Positions 23,590-31,861 of a stretch of 42,050 bases of DNA are shown here, piece after piece. Within the stretch, counting starts at the first letter, position 1. Every line of letters begins with the position of its first letter. Under the pieces are notes generated by a model that worked only from the letters and a program-made list of their open reading frames with translations, did no database searches and was not told the DNA's origin. This DNA is from an uncultured Sulfuricurvum sp. GTDB lineage: Bacteria > Campylobacterota > Campylobacteria > Campylobacterales > Sulfurimonadaceae. A program made the position numbers and the translations under genes. The stretch lies in the NCBI GenBank assembly GCA_903844635.1, contig CAIMUF010000034.1, positions 1-42,050 on the forward strand. Direction: 5' to 3'.

Positions 23590-25289
23590 TTCTGACAGGA
23601 TCGAAAATGAAATAATGCAATAGTACCTTTTCCCTCCCCCTCACTGCGAAGGTATAAGTCTCCGTGGAGTAATACTGCGATGCGCTTACTAATAGCGAGA
23701 CCTAATCCACTCCCCTCCAGTGTATTTTGTTCTTCTGTTCTCACTTGATAAAAATCATCAAATAAGTCTGCCAAGGCTTCTTGTTTAATTCCCCGCCCAC
23801 TGTCTTTTACCTGCACAATAAAAAGATCTTCATAATAGTGAAGCTGCACGTCAATAAATCCATGCTCAGTAAATTTGATGGCATTGGAAAGCAAGTTAAT
23901 AATGACTTGTCCAAAAAGACGCGGATCACTTATAAAATCTCCTTCAAACGGTTCAAATTCTGTTCGAATGCGCAATCCTTTATCTTCAGCCAAGGGAGAG
24001 ACAAGCTCCAGTGCATTTTCGATCAGGGTAACTGGATTACAGACAGTAAGATGAGGTTCCATTTTTCCTGATTCTACTTTTGCTAAATCCAAAATATTAT
24101 TAATAACTCCCAAAAGGTGATGGGCTGAATTTTCGATTTTTTCGAGAGTTTCACAGACAGGGGTAGGTGTATTTGGCTGTGTTATAAGATACTGTGTCAG
24201 GCTTAAAATAGAACCAAGCGGTGTCCGTAATTCGTGGGACATAGCCGATAAAAAAGAAGATTTTGCCTGTAATGCAGCCTGTGTTTTTCCCAGTAATTCC
24301 AAGCGCTTAATATTGACCATTGTCGTGAACATGAGAGCATTAAATGAATGTGCCATAATCCCTATTTCATCGAATCCTGTCGCAACAACAGTTTGAGAGT
24401 AGTCGCCTGTAGTTGAAATCTTCATCGCGGTATCAGAAAGCTCACGTAGCGGTTTAATAATGCGAAGAAGAATAATCCAAACCAAAAATGCGATGAGTGC
24501 GAGTCCAACAGCAAATAGACTTAGCAACAAGGTTTGGAAGTGATACAAAAGAGCAAGAGCCTCTTTTTTTGGCATGGCATAGTGTAATGTCCACCCCTTT
24601 AATATTCCATTCAGCTCCACACTGTCATGCAAATAGGCACTTGTATCCAATATTGGATTATTTCTTTTATAGTAAATAGACGGAATAGAGGAGGGTGGTG
24701 TTAACCAACGATAAAAATTTTGATCGGCTTTGAGTTGGTTTGCAAAGTTTTTGAAGGGGTATGACAGTACCAAATAGCCTAAAAAATCTTTTGTATAAAA
24801 TGATCCATATATAGGGGTAAATAAATAGAGACTATCTTTAAAAAAGAAATAATTATCCCCTTTTTTAAGGGCAGCATCAATCGCGCTTGCTTCTGTAGAA
24901 ATCATATTAATTTGAGTAGATTGCGATGAAGCGGTAACGATCAAATTTGGTGCAATCGTGAATAAGGTAATAGATTCTTCCAGATCATCTGCTTTTTGCT
25001 CTAAAATACTGGTGATACGTCGATCCATATCCTGTGTTACCATATCGTTCATCACTTCAAGCTGTGACAAAAATAAAATCTCTTTTTGTAAATTTACAAG
25101 ATGGGTAGTGAGATCATTCGCGACATCAACCGACTGAATATGGAGTAAATCTTGCTCTTTTGTTAGCATTAATCTAGATTCATACCCCCATAAATACGAA
25201 AGCAGTGCGATGATAATGACTGCAATTCCCCCAAAAAGGGCAACGAAGAGCTTGTACACTATGGGTAAAGAATTCCATCGATGTTTCAT
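23586..25289 (-). CDS. Membrane sensor histidine kinase (HAMP, HisKA, HATPase)
   Basis: The 567-residue product has an N-terminal membrane helix (about 12-34) and a periplasmic sensor region (about 38-248) of Cache-like character (KKGDNYFFFKDSLYLFTPIY, DFLGYLVLSYPFK). A second helix (about 250-275) is followed by a HAMP segment, the phospho-acceptor H352 in SAMSHELRTPLGS, and an ATPase domain with NLLSNAIKFTEHG, VKDSGRGIKQEAL and GSGLGLAISKRIA. It lacks a receiver domain. It should sense a small ligand outside the inner membrane and phosphorylate a regulator, most likely the convergent one at 22927. The ligand is unknown. Confidence 0.93.
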   Translation of the reverse strand: MKHRWNSLPIVYKLFVALFGGIAVIIIALLSYLWGYESRLMLTKEQDLLHIQSVDVANDLTTHLVNLQKEILFLSQLEVMNDMVTQDMDRRITSILEQKADDLEESITLFTIAPNLIVTASSQSTQINMISTEASAIDAALKKGDNYFFFKDSLYLFTPIYGSFYTKDFLGYLVLSYPFKNFANQLKADQNFYRWLTPPSSIPSIYYKRNNPILDTSAYLHDSVELNGILKGWTLHYAMPKKEALALLYHFQTLLLSLFAVGLALIAFLVWIILLRIIKPLRELSDTAMKISTTGDYSQTVVATGFDEIGIMAHSFNALMFTTMVNIKRLELLGKTQAALQAKSSFLSAMSHELRTPLGSILSLTQYLITQPNTPTPVCETLEKIENSAHHLLGVINNILDLAKVESGKMEPHLTVCNPVTLIENALELVSPLAEDKGLRIRTEFEPFEGDFISDPRLFGQVIINLLSNAIKFTEHGFIDVQLHYYEDLFIVQVKDSGRGIKQEALADLFDDFYQVRTEEQNTLEGSGLGLAISKRIAVLLHGDLYLRSEGEGKGTIALFHFRSCQN

Positions 25290-25409
25290 ATATTTTTTAA
25301 CCTAATTTAAAATAGTTTCGTCTGAAGAATAATTATAGTCATTTAGAATAAAGTTCCTCCCTGTATGCTACAATTATAAAAGATAGAAATAAATTGTTTG
25401 GGAGTGTGT
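25290..25409. promoter_or_regulatory. Divergent promoter region between the kinase and transglycosylase genes
   Basis: On - a TATAAT (25332-25337) lies 43 bases before the kinase start at 25289. On + an extended -10 type TGcTACAAT (25366-25374) lies 36 bases before ATG 25410, with GGGAG (25400-25404) as ribosome site. Both are read by eye; no -35 boxes stand out. Confidence 0.45.
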
Positions 25410-25838
25410 ATGTTGAAAAATACAGTATTTTTACTTTTATTTTCCTGCACACTTATCGCTAATGTTTCACAATACGAATCTTATTTTCAAAAAGCTGGAA
25501 GTTACTATAACATTCCGCCATTGCTTCTAAAAAACATTGCCACGATCGAAAGTGCGGGCAATCCAAACGCGATTCGGATCAATGATAACGGGACAAAAGA
25601 TTACGGGTTAATGCAGATTAATTCAATCCATTTTAAAAGGTTGTCTGCATGGGGAATCAATGAACGTAATATTCTCAATCCCCAAGTCAATATCTTCGCA
25701 GGTAGTTGGCTTTTATCAGAACATATCAAAGAGCGGGGATTTAATCTCCAAGCGATTGGAAATTACCACTCTAAAACGCAGGTTTATAAAGAACGTTGGC
25801 TTCGTCGGTTGACGGTGGCGTTGAAAAAATCAGCCTAA
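25410..25838 (+). CDS. Lytic transglycosylase (SLT domain, IagB/VirB1-like)
   Basis: From ATG 25410 the product has 142 residues: a signal peptide (about 1-17, MLKNTVFLLLFSCTLIA) and one lysozyme-like SLT domain. The catalytic glutamate is E47 in IATIESAGNPNAI, followed by YGLMQIN and the final NYHSK motif. Such small specialised enzymes cut peptidoglycan to make room for envelope machines. I prefer this start over the upstream TTG 25398 because of the GGGAG ribosome site. The gene converges on gspF with a nine-base overlap, so it sits at the edge of the type II secretion locus and may help secretin assembly. That functional link is inferred. Confidence 0.9.
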   Translation: MLKNTVFLLLFSCTLIANVSQYESYFQKAGSYYNIPPLLLKNIATIESAGNPNAIRINDNGTKDYGLMQINSIHFKRLSAWGINERNILNPQVNIFAGSWLLSEHIKERGFNLQAIGNYHSKTQVYKERWLRRLTVALKKSA

Positions 25839-27047
25839 ATTTAACGAAAAAATCGGAAGCAGCATCGCAGTAACCATCACTCCGATAATACCTCCGATAA
25901 TCAGCATAAGTGACGGTTCTAAAATCGAGAGGAATAGGGTGATTTTATCTTTGTTTGTATCGATGTAAAAGGCTGAAAGATGCTGAAGCATTGAGGAAAG
26001 TTCACTGGTTTCTTCTCCGATTGCGACCGCTTCGATAAACGAATCATCGATTTTATATCCTGTCTCTTGTTTTAGAGCTTTTGAGAGAGAAGATCCCTCT
26101 ACTACTTTTACCGAAGCTTTCTCAAAAAGTTCTTTTATGACTTCCGATGAGAGGGTGATGCAGGAAAGTTTGATGGTGTTAACGACGGGTATTCCTGAGC
26201 GAATCAATAGTGAAGAGATGGTGCAAAAACGGGCTAAATCACTGGTCTCGACCATTTTACCGACAATGGGAAGCTTCAAAATAAGCGCGTGAACACTTTT
26301 TTTGAATTCATAGTTGGTTGCCATTTTATAGGAAAATAAACCGACTAGACTCAATACGACGATCGCTATGACAAACCAATACTGCGCAAAGAAATGCGCC
26401 ATGGCTACGACGATCTGTGTTAAAAGCGGTAGTGCTTGACCGGTGGACTCGAAAATAGCGGTGATTTTCGGAACAACGACGGTAAGCATAAAAGAGATCA
26501 TCAAAATCGATACGACTATGATAAAAGAAGGGTACACCAATGCTTGCCCCAGTTGTTTTTTGATTTTTTCCTGAAGAATCAAATAGACGGAAAGTTCGTT
26601 TAAAACCTCGGCAAGAATACCTCGGTCTTCCGATATTTTGAGCGTTCCGGTATAAAAGACAGGCAGGGTGTAGTGTTCTTGAGATTCGAGGGCTTGGGCA
26701 AAACTTTTCCCTTCATTGATGAGGGTTATGATGGTTTCAAAAAAACGTTCCACTCGGGCAGTCTTATGGTTTTGGTGTTTGAGCAATGTGAGTGCTCGGA
26801 TCAGTGGAATCCCTGCATTGAGATAGACTGCGAGATCACGACTTAACGTCGCTAATAGCGAGGTAGGGAGATTTTTTTGTTTAAAGAGTGCCAAAACACC
26901 AAAAAAAGATTGTTGGCGCGTTGAAATGTCCGAATAGAGGATTCCCTGTGCTTTGAGTTTCATTTTTGCTTCGTCCATCGTAGACGCTTCAATCGTTGAT
27001 TTTAAAGCATTTCCGGTGCTGTCCATCCCTTTGTAATGAAATTCCAT
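25830..27047 (-). CDS. gspF: Type II secretion inner-membrane platform protein
   Basis: GspF is the polytopic core of the secretion platform around which pseudopilins are assembled. The 405-residue product has two repeated T2SSF domains (about 65-190 and 270-395), each with the family pattern (LLATLSRDLAVYLNAGIPLIRAL; DLARFCTISSLLIRSGIPVV). There are three hydrophobic helices near 170-190, 220-242 and at the C-terminus (LMLIIGGIIGVMVTAMLLPI). A short N-terminal domain begins MEFHYKGMDSTGN. Length is standard. Its ATG shares one base with the gspE stop (TAATG), the normal translational coupling. PilC of type IV pili is the close paralogue; the gspC/D/K/L neighbours point to type II secretion. 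Confidence 0.94.
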   Translation of the reverse strand: MEFHYKGMDSTGNALKSTIEASTMDEAKMKLKAQGILYSDISTRQQSFFGVLALFKQKNLPTSLLATLSRDLAVYLNAGIPLIRALTLLKHQNHKTARVERFFETIITLINEGKSFAQALESQEHYTLPVFYTGTLKISEDRGILAEVLNELSVYLILQEKIKKQLGQALVYPSFIIVVSILMISFMLTVVVPKITAIFESTGQALPLLTQIVVAMAHFFAQYWFVIAIVVLSLVGLFSYKMATNYEFKKSVHALILKLPIVGKMVETSDLARFCTISSLLIRSGIPVVNTIKLSCITLSSEVIKELFEKASVKVVEGSSLSKALKQETGYKIDDSFIEAVAIGEETSELSSMLQHLSAFYIDTNKDKITLFLSILEPSLMLIIGGIIGVMVTAMLLPIFSLNLG

Positions 27048-28561
27048 TATGCCTCTTTGGCTCCCACACGGATGATCTCATCAAGACCAGTCGTGCGATC
27101 GAGTAACAATGCAATGAGTTGATTGGAGAGAAATTGCATTCCTCTGGATTTCATTATTTCTCGAATTTCAAAATCATTTTCACTGATTTTTAGCAATGGA
27201 CGCAAAGAGTCATCGACCATGAAAAATTCACCGATAGCAACACGCCCATAATACCCTGTATAATGACATTTTACACATCCTTTTGGTTGGGCTATGATCT
27301 GTCCATGTGAAACTCCAAGTTCGTCCGCATCTTTATCGGATAAGGTGGTATTTTCTTTGCATTCAGGACACAGGCATCGAACGAGCCGTTGAGCCAAGAC
27401 GCCTAAAAGAGTGGACGTAATTAAAAACTTATCGATTCCCGTATCGGCTAAGCGCGTAAGGGCAGCGGTTGCATTGTTGGTGTGCAGCGTTGAGAGGACG
27501 AGGTGCCCTGTCATCGCCGCTTGGATAGCGATATGTGCAGTCTCCGTATCACGAATCTCACCGATCATAATAATATCAGGGTCTTGACGTAAAATGGAAC
27601 GCAATCCTCCCGCAAAGGTTAGTCCCGCTTTGGTATTTACCGCTATTTGACTGACATGAGGAGCATCGTATTCCACTGGGTCTTCGATTGAAATGATGTT
27701 CTTTTCAGGGGAGGCTAACTGTTGTAAAAATGAGTGCAAGGTGGTTGATTTACCGCTTCCCGTAGGTCCCGTGACCAAGATAATGCCGTGTGAAAATTTG
27801 AGAAGTTCTTCAAACTCTGAGGTGGTTTTCTCATCAAATCCCAACTCCCGTAAAGAGGGAATAGACGTTGCCTGCATCAAAAGTCGTAAAACTACCCGTT
27901 CACCATGATACGTGGGGAGGACAGAAACACGCGCATCGAGGCTTTTTCCGGCTACTTTAACTTGTGTTCGTCCGTCTTGAGGAAGGCGTTTTTCGGAAAT
28001 ATCCAAAGCTGAGATGACTTTGATACGACTGATGATGAGATCAATGATGTTTTTGTCCAGATCGATATGTTTGATGAGTGCACCATCGATCCGGAAGCGT
28101 ACTTCTCCTTTTTTCTCATGGGTTTCGATGTGAATATCACTGGCTTTACGCTTGATTGCTTGGTAAAAAATAGTGTTGACAAATTTTATGATCGGAGCAG
28201 ACTCTTCACTCGTCAGCAAATCTGCCGAATTTTTGATGAAATCGACCAACGATAACTCTTCATCAATGAACTCATTGTTACTGGGAGCGGATTTAGAAAT
28301 ATCAAGATCCGTTTTAAGCTCCAAAAATTTTAAATAAAGATTTTCATATCCGGAGTGGGGAAGATGCGCGATTGGATAAGTAAGAGAGAGCTTATTGTAA
28401 AGCTGAAGCGCTGCTAGACGCTGTGCTTCAGGGATAATGGCATAAAGTTTTCCTTCATACGTACAAAACAAAAGTGAGTGACGAATGCACAAGGGAACAT
28501 CAATATTTTCAGGATAAGAGAACAAGATTTGTGTTTCATCCAAAAAAGGGAACGTTATCAT
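27047..28561 (-). CDS. gspE: Type II secretion traffic ATPase
   Basis: GspE hydrolyses ATP on the cytoplasmic face to drive pseudopilus growth. The 504-residue product has an N-terminal GspL-interacting domain (1-130) and DIHIETHEKKGEVRFRIDG. Walker A is GPTGSGKSTT, followed by the Asp box ISIEDPVEY, Walker B and His-box regions IIMIGEIRDTETA and GHLVLSTLHTNNA. The zinc tetracysteine motif CPEC...CVKC follows (CLCPEC and GCVKCHYTGYYGR), marking GspE/PilB rather than retraction ATPases. It starts inside a four-base overlap with gspD and is coupled to gspF. All catalytic elements look intact. Confidence 0.95.
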   Translation of the reverse strand: MITFPFLDETQILFSYPENIDVPLCIRHSLLFCTYEGKLYAIIPEAQRLAALQLYNKLSLTYPIAHLPHSGYENLYLKFLELKTDLDISKSAPSNNEFIDEELSLVDFIKNSADLLTSEESAPIIKFVNTIFYQAIKRKASDIHIETHEKKGEVRFRIDGALIKHIDLDKNIIDLIISRIKVISALDISEKRLPQDGRTQVKVAGKSLDARVSVLPTYHGERVVLRLLMQATSIPSLRELGFDEKTTSEFEELLKFSHGIILVTGPTGSGKSTTLHSFLQQLASPEKNIISIEDPVEYDAPHVSQIAVNTKAGLTFAGGLRSILRQDPDIIMIGEIRDTETAHIAIQAAMTGHLVLSTLHTNNATAALTRLADTGIDKFLITSTLLGVLAQRLVRCLCPECKENTTLSDKDADELGVSHGQIIAQPKGCVKCHYTGYYGRVAIGEFFMVDDSLRPLLKISENDFEIREIMKSRGMQFLSNQLIALLLDRTTGLDEIIRVGAKEA

Positions 28562-30165
28562 GGTTTGGCATCTTTTTTGGTTTCGATATTTTTTGTGATA
28601 TTGGCAATGTAGCGATCTTGAATCGCATCAAGCTCGGTCAATTGGGCCCGCAACGTATTTAAATCACCACTTTTTTCGATGATATAGGGAGTAAGGATAA
28701 TGACCAGATTGATTTTATCGCGACTGGTTGCTTTGCTTTTAAAGAGATTACCTAAAATAGGTATGTCTCCTAAAAATGGGACTTTTGTGTTCGTTTCATC
28801 AATTTTTTCTCGAATAAGTCCTCCAATAATAACACTTTCTCCATTGTTGACGATAGCAGACGTTAAAACTTCGCGTTTGGTTGTACTTGGGAGTTGAAGG
28901 TTTGTATTACTGGCATCAATATCTTCTAGTTTTGCCGCTACTCCTAAAAGGACTTTATTATCATTGGAGAGACGTGGCTTAATTTTTAACGTAAGACCAA
29001 TATCTTGACGAGTATAGTTTTGTGTTATTCCTGTTCCAATTCCTTGTGTTACTCCTGAGCTAATTGACTCTGTTTTACCCACATAGATTGAGGACTCTTG
29101 GTTGTCGATACACAAAATCGAGGGTTCCGATAAAATATTCGCTGCTCCATTGGAATTTAATAAGGCAATATTAGCCCCCAATGCAATTCCCGCTGTAATT
29201 GTTTGTGTACTAAAATTCGCAAGAGTCGCGATAGAAGAATCAAGCGAGACTGCCGATATTTTATCGTCTCCAAGCCGCGAATCAAAAGTAAACATTCCAT
29301 TCGATCCTACTTTCCCACCCGAAAGTCCGTATTTTATCCCGACTTCTTGCGATTTATTGTCACTAATTTCAATAATTTTTGCTCTTACATAGACTTGCTG
29401 ACGGTCGTGATCTAAACTTAGTATCGTCGATTCCAAACTTTTAAAGAGCTCATCACTCGTAATGACGATCAGTGAGTTGGTACTGTCATCACTTGCAATG
29501 CTAGGTGGTTGCTGACCGGGCATCAATGACATTTTTCCTAAAATCGTATTGAGCGTTGTCACGAGAGATTTGGCATCGGCATTTTTAAGAGGGATAACAT
29601 GGGTGGTATTTGCGAGGGTTTCATCTTTCATGTCCAATATCTTCATCGCTTTTTGGATGGTGGCGATGTTGTCAGGGAAGTCGGTGACGATCACGGAATT
29701 GGACTCTTTGGATGCGGTTATTTTTCCATTTTTACTCGTAAAATGTTTAATCTTTGTCCCCATGTTCTCGGCAGAAGAAAAATGAAATGTAAAAATACGT
29801 GTTTGCATTTGAGCAATGTCACTTTTTTCCATAAATGGGAGATTCATTTGCGTTGCATCAACGGTTTTAACTACACTCAAATATCCTCCGCCTGTATCAA
29901 CGAGGGTATATCCCCTTGCATCGAGGGTGCTTTGCAGTATTCCAAAAAGATCTTTTTTGTTGATGGGTTTGTTGCCGGCATAACTGATCGTTCCGGGAAT
30001 CTCTTCGCCGATGAAGATATTTTTATGAGTTGTAGCCGCAACCAGCTTAATCAAATCGGTCATTCCCATTCCATCGATTGCGAGGGAAACTTTTTCGTTA
30101 GCAGCTGCACCTAAAAGAGTTGCGAGTGTCATAGAGGCGAGAAAAATTTTAGCGGATGATTTCAT
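28558..30165 (-). CDS. gspD: Type II secretion secretin, compact form
   Basis: GspD forms the outer-membrane exit channel. From ATG 30165, preceded by AAGGAA, the product has 535 residues; a longer frame to 30303 only overlaps gspC. It has a signal peptide (MKSSAKIFLASMTLATLLGA) and an N0 domain (about 22-100; GMGMTDLIKLVAATT). Two KH-type N domains follow (RIFTFHFSSAENM and THVIPLKNADAKSLV), then the secretin core with LSEPSILCIDNQESSIYVG and VIIGGLIREKI...VPFLGDIPILGNLF, ending LTPYII. A 45-residue tail could be a pilotin-binding segment. Classical GspD has three KH-type N domains and about 650 residues, so one domain seems to be missing. No lipobox is present. Confidence 0.92.
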   Translation of the reverse strand: MKSSAKIFLASMTLATLLGAAANEKVSLAIDGMGMTDLIKLVAATTHKNIFIGEEIPGTISYAGNKPINKKDLFGILQSTLDARGYTLVDTGGGYLSVVKTVDATQMNLPFMEKSDIAQMQTRIFTFHFSSAENMGTKIKHFTSKNGKITASKESNSVIVTDFPDNIATIQKAMKILDMKDETLANTTHVIPLKNADAKSLVTTLNTILGKMSLMPGQQPPSIASDDSTNSLIVITSDELFKSLESTILSLDHDRQQVYVRAKIIEISDNKSQEVGIKYGLSGGKVGSNGMFTFDSRLGDDKISAVSLDSSIATLANFSTQTITAGIALGANIALLNSNGAANILSEPSILCIDNQESSIYVGKTESISSGVTQGIGTGITQNYTRQDIGLTLKIKPRLSNDNKVLLGVAAKLEDIDASNTNLQLPSTTKREVLTSAIVNNGESVIIGGLIREKIDETNTKVPFLGDIPILGNLFKSKATSRDKINLVIILTPYIIEKSGDLNTLRAQLTELDAIQDRYIANITKNIETKKDAKP

Positions 30166-30976
30166 AGACGAGTTCCTTTTGGAGGTTATTACGTTTAACG
30201 GTGATGCGAAGACTGCGAAGGCTTGGAACTTGAGAGTAAACCGCGAGTGCGTCTGCATACGATTCAAGTTTTTTATTATTAACTGAGAGGATAACATCTC
30301 CATTTATAATGCCAAGTTGTGCAAATATGGACTCAGGTGCAATTGTATTAACACGAAATCCAGAAATCTTTTCTCCATTGGCAACGGCTGAGATATCAAT
30401 GGTTTTTCCAATATTTTGTAAATCATTCATCTGAGTTTTAAGGGTTTGGTATGCGATAGTACGCCATTCATTTTCTTGCGTCCCAGCATGTGCGGAATCG
30501 GCTACCGACTCGGTTACCACTTCTTGACGAGCGAGCGGATCATCATGTCCTAACCTAAGGAGATAGCTTTTACCATATCCTCGAAAGGTTGCTGTCGTAT
30601 CACTCAGTGCCGTGAGACGAAACGCCTCTTTATAGATTCCGCCTAAAGGGACAATGAGCGTCGTTTTCGTATCGCTGATACTGACAAATGAGTCCGAAAC
30701 GGAGCGATAAATCGCTTTAATTCTGTGTGGATCAGGGACAAGTTTAGTTGCTGTAATGCTTTTGGTATGTATCGCGCCATCGAAATGTTCAGCAATACCA
30801 AACTTTGGACCAAAATGAAAAATTTCGAAAAAAGGATCAAAACGAGAGCTAAATCCCTCTGTCGGAGCGTTTGATAAAAATGCCCCTCCCAGTGTTGATA
30901 AGCTCCAGACGATGACGATCGGTGCAGCCAGTACATTAAAACGTTGAAGTAGAGATTCGTTAAAAATTGCTTTCAT
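30149..30976 (-). CDS. gspC: Type II secretion GspC-like protein with PDZ domain
   Basis: GspC links the inner-membrane platform to the secretin. The 275-residue product has a short cytoplasmic start, one membrane helix (about 14-33; LAAPIVIVWSLSTLGGAFL), a homology-region-like beta domain (about 75-150; VSDSFVSISDTKTTLIVPLGG) and a C-terminal PDZ domain (about 205-275; ISGFRVNTIAPESIFAQLG, GDVILSVNNKKL, ITVKRN). Overall similarity is low, and the assignment rests on topology, PDZ type and position directly before gspD. It overlaps gspD by 17 bases and the upstream gspN-like gene by 17 bases. PDZ presence, rather than coiled coil, is the commoner GspC form. Confidence 0.82.
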   Translation of the reverse strand: MKAIFNESLLQRFNVLAAPIVIVWSLSTLGGAFLSNAPTEGFSSRFDPFFEIFHFGPKFGIAEHFDGAIHTKSITATKLVPDPHRIKAIYRSVSDSFVSISDTKTTLIVPLGGIYKEAFRLTALSDTTATFRGYGKSYLLRLGHDDPLARQEVVTESVADSAHAGTQENEWRTIAYQTLKTQMNDLQNIGKTIDISAVANGEKISGFRVNTIAPESIFAQLGIINGDVILSVNNKKLESYADALAVYSQVPSLRSLRITVKRNNLQKELVYEIIR

Positions 30977-31472
30977 ACACTAATCCTTCCTTCTCTTGAT
31001 GTAATTTATTCACAAGCAGCGGATAACGCCGAAGCTGTGAAGTTGGCTCAAAAATTACGCGAACTTTTTGATCAAGAAGATCAAAATTACCGTCACAATG
31101 ACCAAAATCACCTTCCCCATCTATGCTGACACTCAAAGGATGAAATAAAGAATAGGTGAAAACAATGGATTCGATTTCCCCGGGGAAAAAGTTTCGATAC
31201 AGAGGTGAAAATGAGATATTTGAGAGGCTCAGTTGGTTGATAAAAAGCCACGGTGAAATCCGAACAGATTCTATCGAAGCAAATTCTTGATTATCCAGTA
31301 AAACGTTTCCATTGTCGATATCTAACAAGAGAAAGCGATTGGTAAATTCTTCATTATTGATGAACAAATGATGCTGGGAGAGTATTGATTCAAATGTAAA
31401 ATAAAGTTTTTCTTTCGGGATCATTACAATGATTATGAGAAGAATATAAAAAGCGTATAAAGAACGTTTCAT
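30960..31472 (-). CDS. gspN: GspN-like type II secretion protein
   Basis: The 170-residue product has one N-terminal membrane helix (about 5-20) and a beta-rich extracytoplasmic remainder with repeated short strands (NGNVLLDNQEF, SPWLFINQLSLSNISFSPLY, HPLSVSIDGEGDFG). This fits the GspN fold, an accessory protein of some type II systems, but it is shorter than the usual 230-260 residues. Position between gspM-like and gspC supports the name; sequence motifs alone would not. It overlaps both neighbours, so it is part of the operon. I hold the function as probable, not certain. Confidence 0.6.
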   Translation of the reverse strand: MKRSLYAFYILLIIIVMIPKEKLYFTFESILSQHHLFINNEEFTNRFLLLDIDNGNVLLDNQEFASIESVRISPWLFINQLSLSNISFSPLYRNFFPGEIESIVFTYSLFHPLSVSIDGEGDFGHCDGNFDLLDQKVRVIFEPTSQLRRYPLLVNKLHQEKEGLVYESNF

Positions 31473-31861
31473 GATTCAATCTCCACGAGAATTACCCCTT
31501 TTGATGCATTGTTACGTCGGAGAGTTAATTTCTTTATCACGAGCATGGAGTTTAGTATTTTGTTTGAAAGACGATTAAATCCAAGTGATGAAAGATTGTC
31601 ATATTCAAAATAGACATTTCCACCCCGTTTTTCTTGTTTGATTAGGTTGGGATGATTTTTTAAATACTCAAGCTCGTTGAGAGATTCTTGAGCGGACCAT
31701 CGTGTTTTTAAGAGATCGATTGTTTTGGCTTGCTGCATCAGCGTTGCGTGTTCTTGTCGTAACTCTTCTACGGCTGAATGTTCCCATAACGCAACCAGTG
31801 CAGTAACGACAACCAGTGTCAGGGTTATTAACAGCGAGAGGGTAAGTGCTTTTGGTTTCAT
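31469..31861 (-). CDS. gspM: GspM-like type II secretion protein
   Basis: The 130-residue product shows the GspM layout: a short cytoplasmic start, one membrane helix (about 7-26; LTLSLLITLTLVVVTALVAL), a periplasmic coiled coil (about 28-60; AVEELRQEHATLMQQAKTI) and a small alpha/beta domain at the end with FEYDNLSSLGFNRLSNKI and VIKKLTLRRN. GspM partners GspL and stabilises it in the inner membrane. It overlaps the gspL-like gene and the gspN-like gene by four bases each. The family is poorly conserved, so the call relies on topology and gene order. Confidence 0.68.
   Translation of the reverse strand: MKPKALTLSLLITLTLVVVTALVALWEHSAVEELRQEHATLMQQAKTIDLLKTRWSAQESLNELEYLKNHPNLIKQEKRGGNVYFEYDNLSSLGFNRLSNKILNSMLVIKKLTLRRNNASKGVILVEIES

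Noticed and set aside
29599..30114. 171-residue open frame on + opposite gspD
   Set aside because: The secretin signatures on the other strand are clear; this frame has no recognisable features.
30166..30303. N-terminal extension of the secretin
   Set aside because: It overlaps gspC, and the clear signal peptide starts at 30165 with its own ribosome site.
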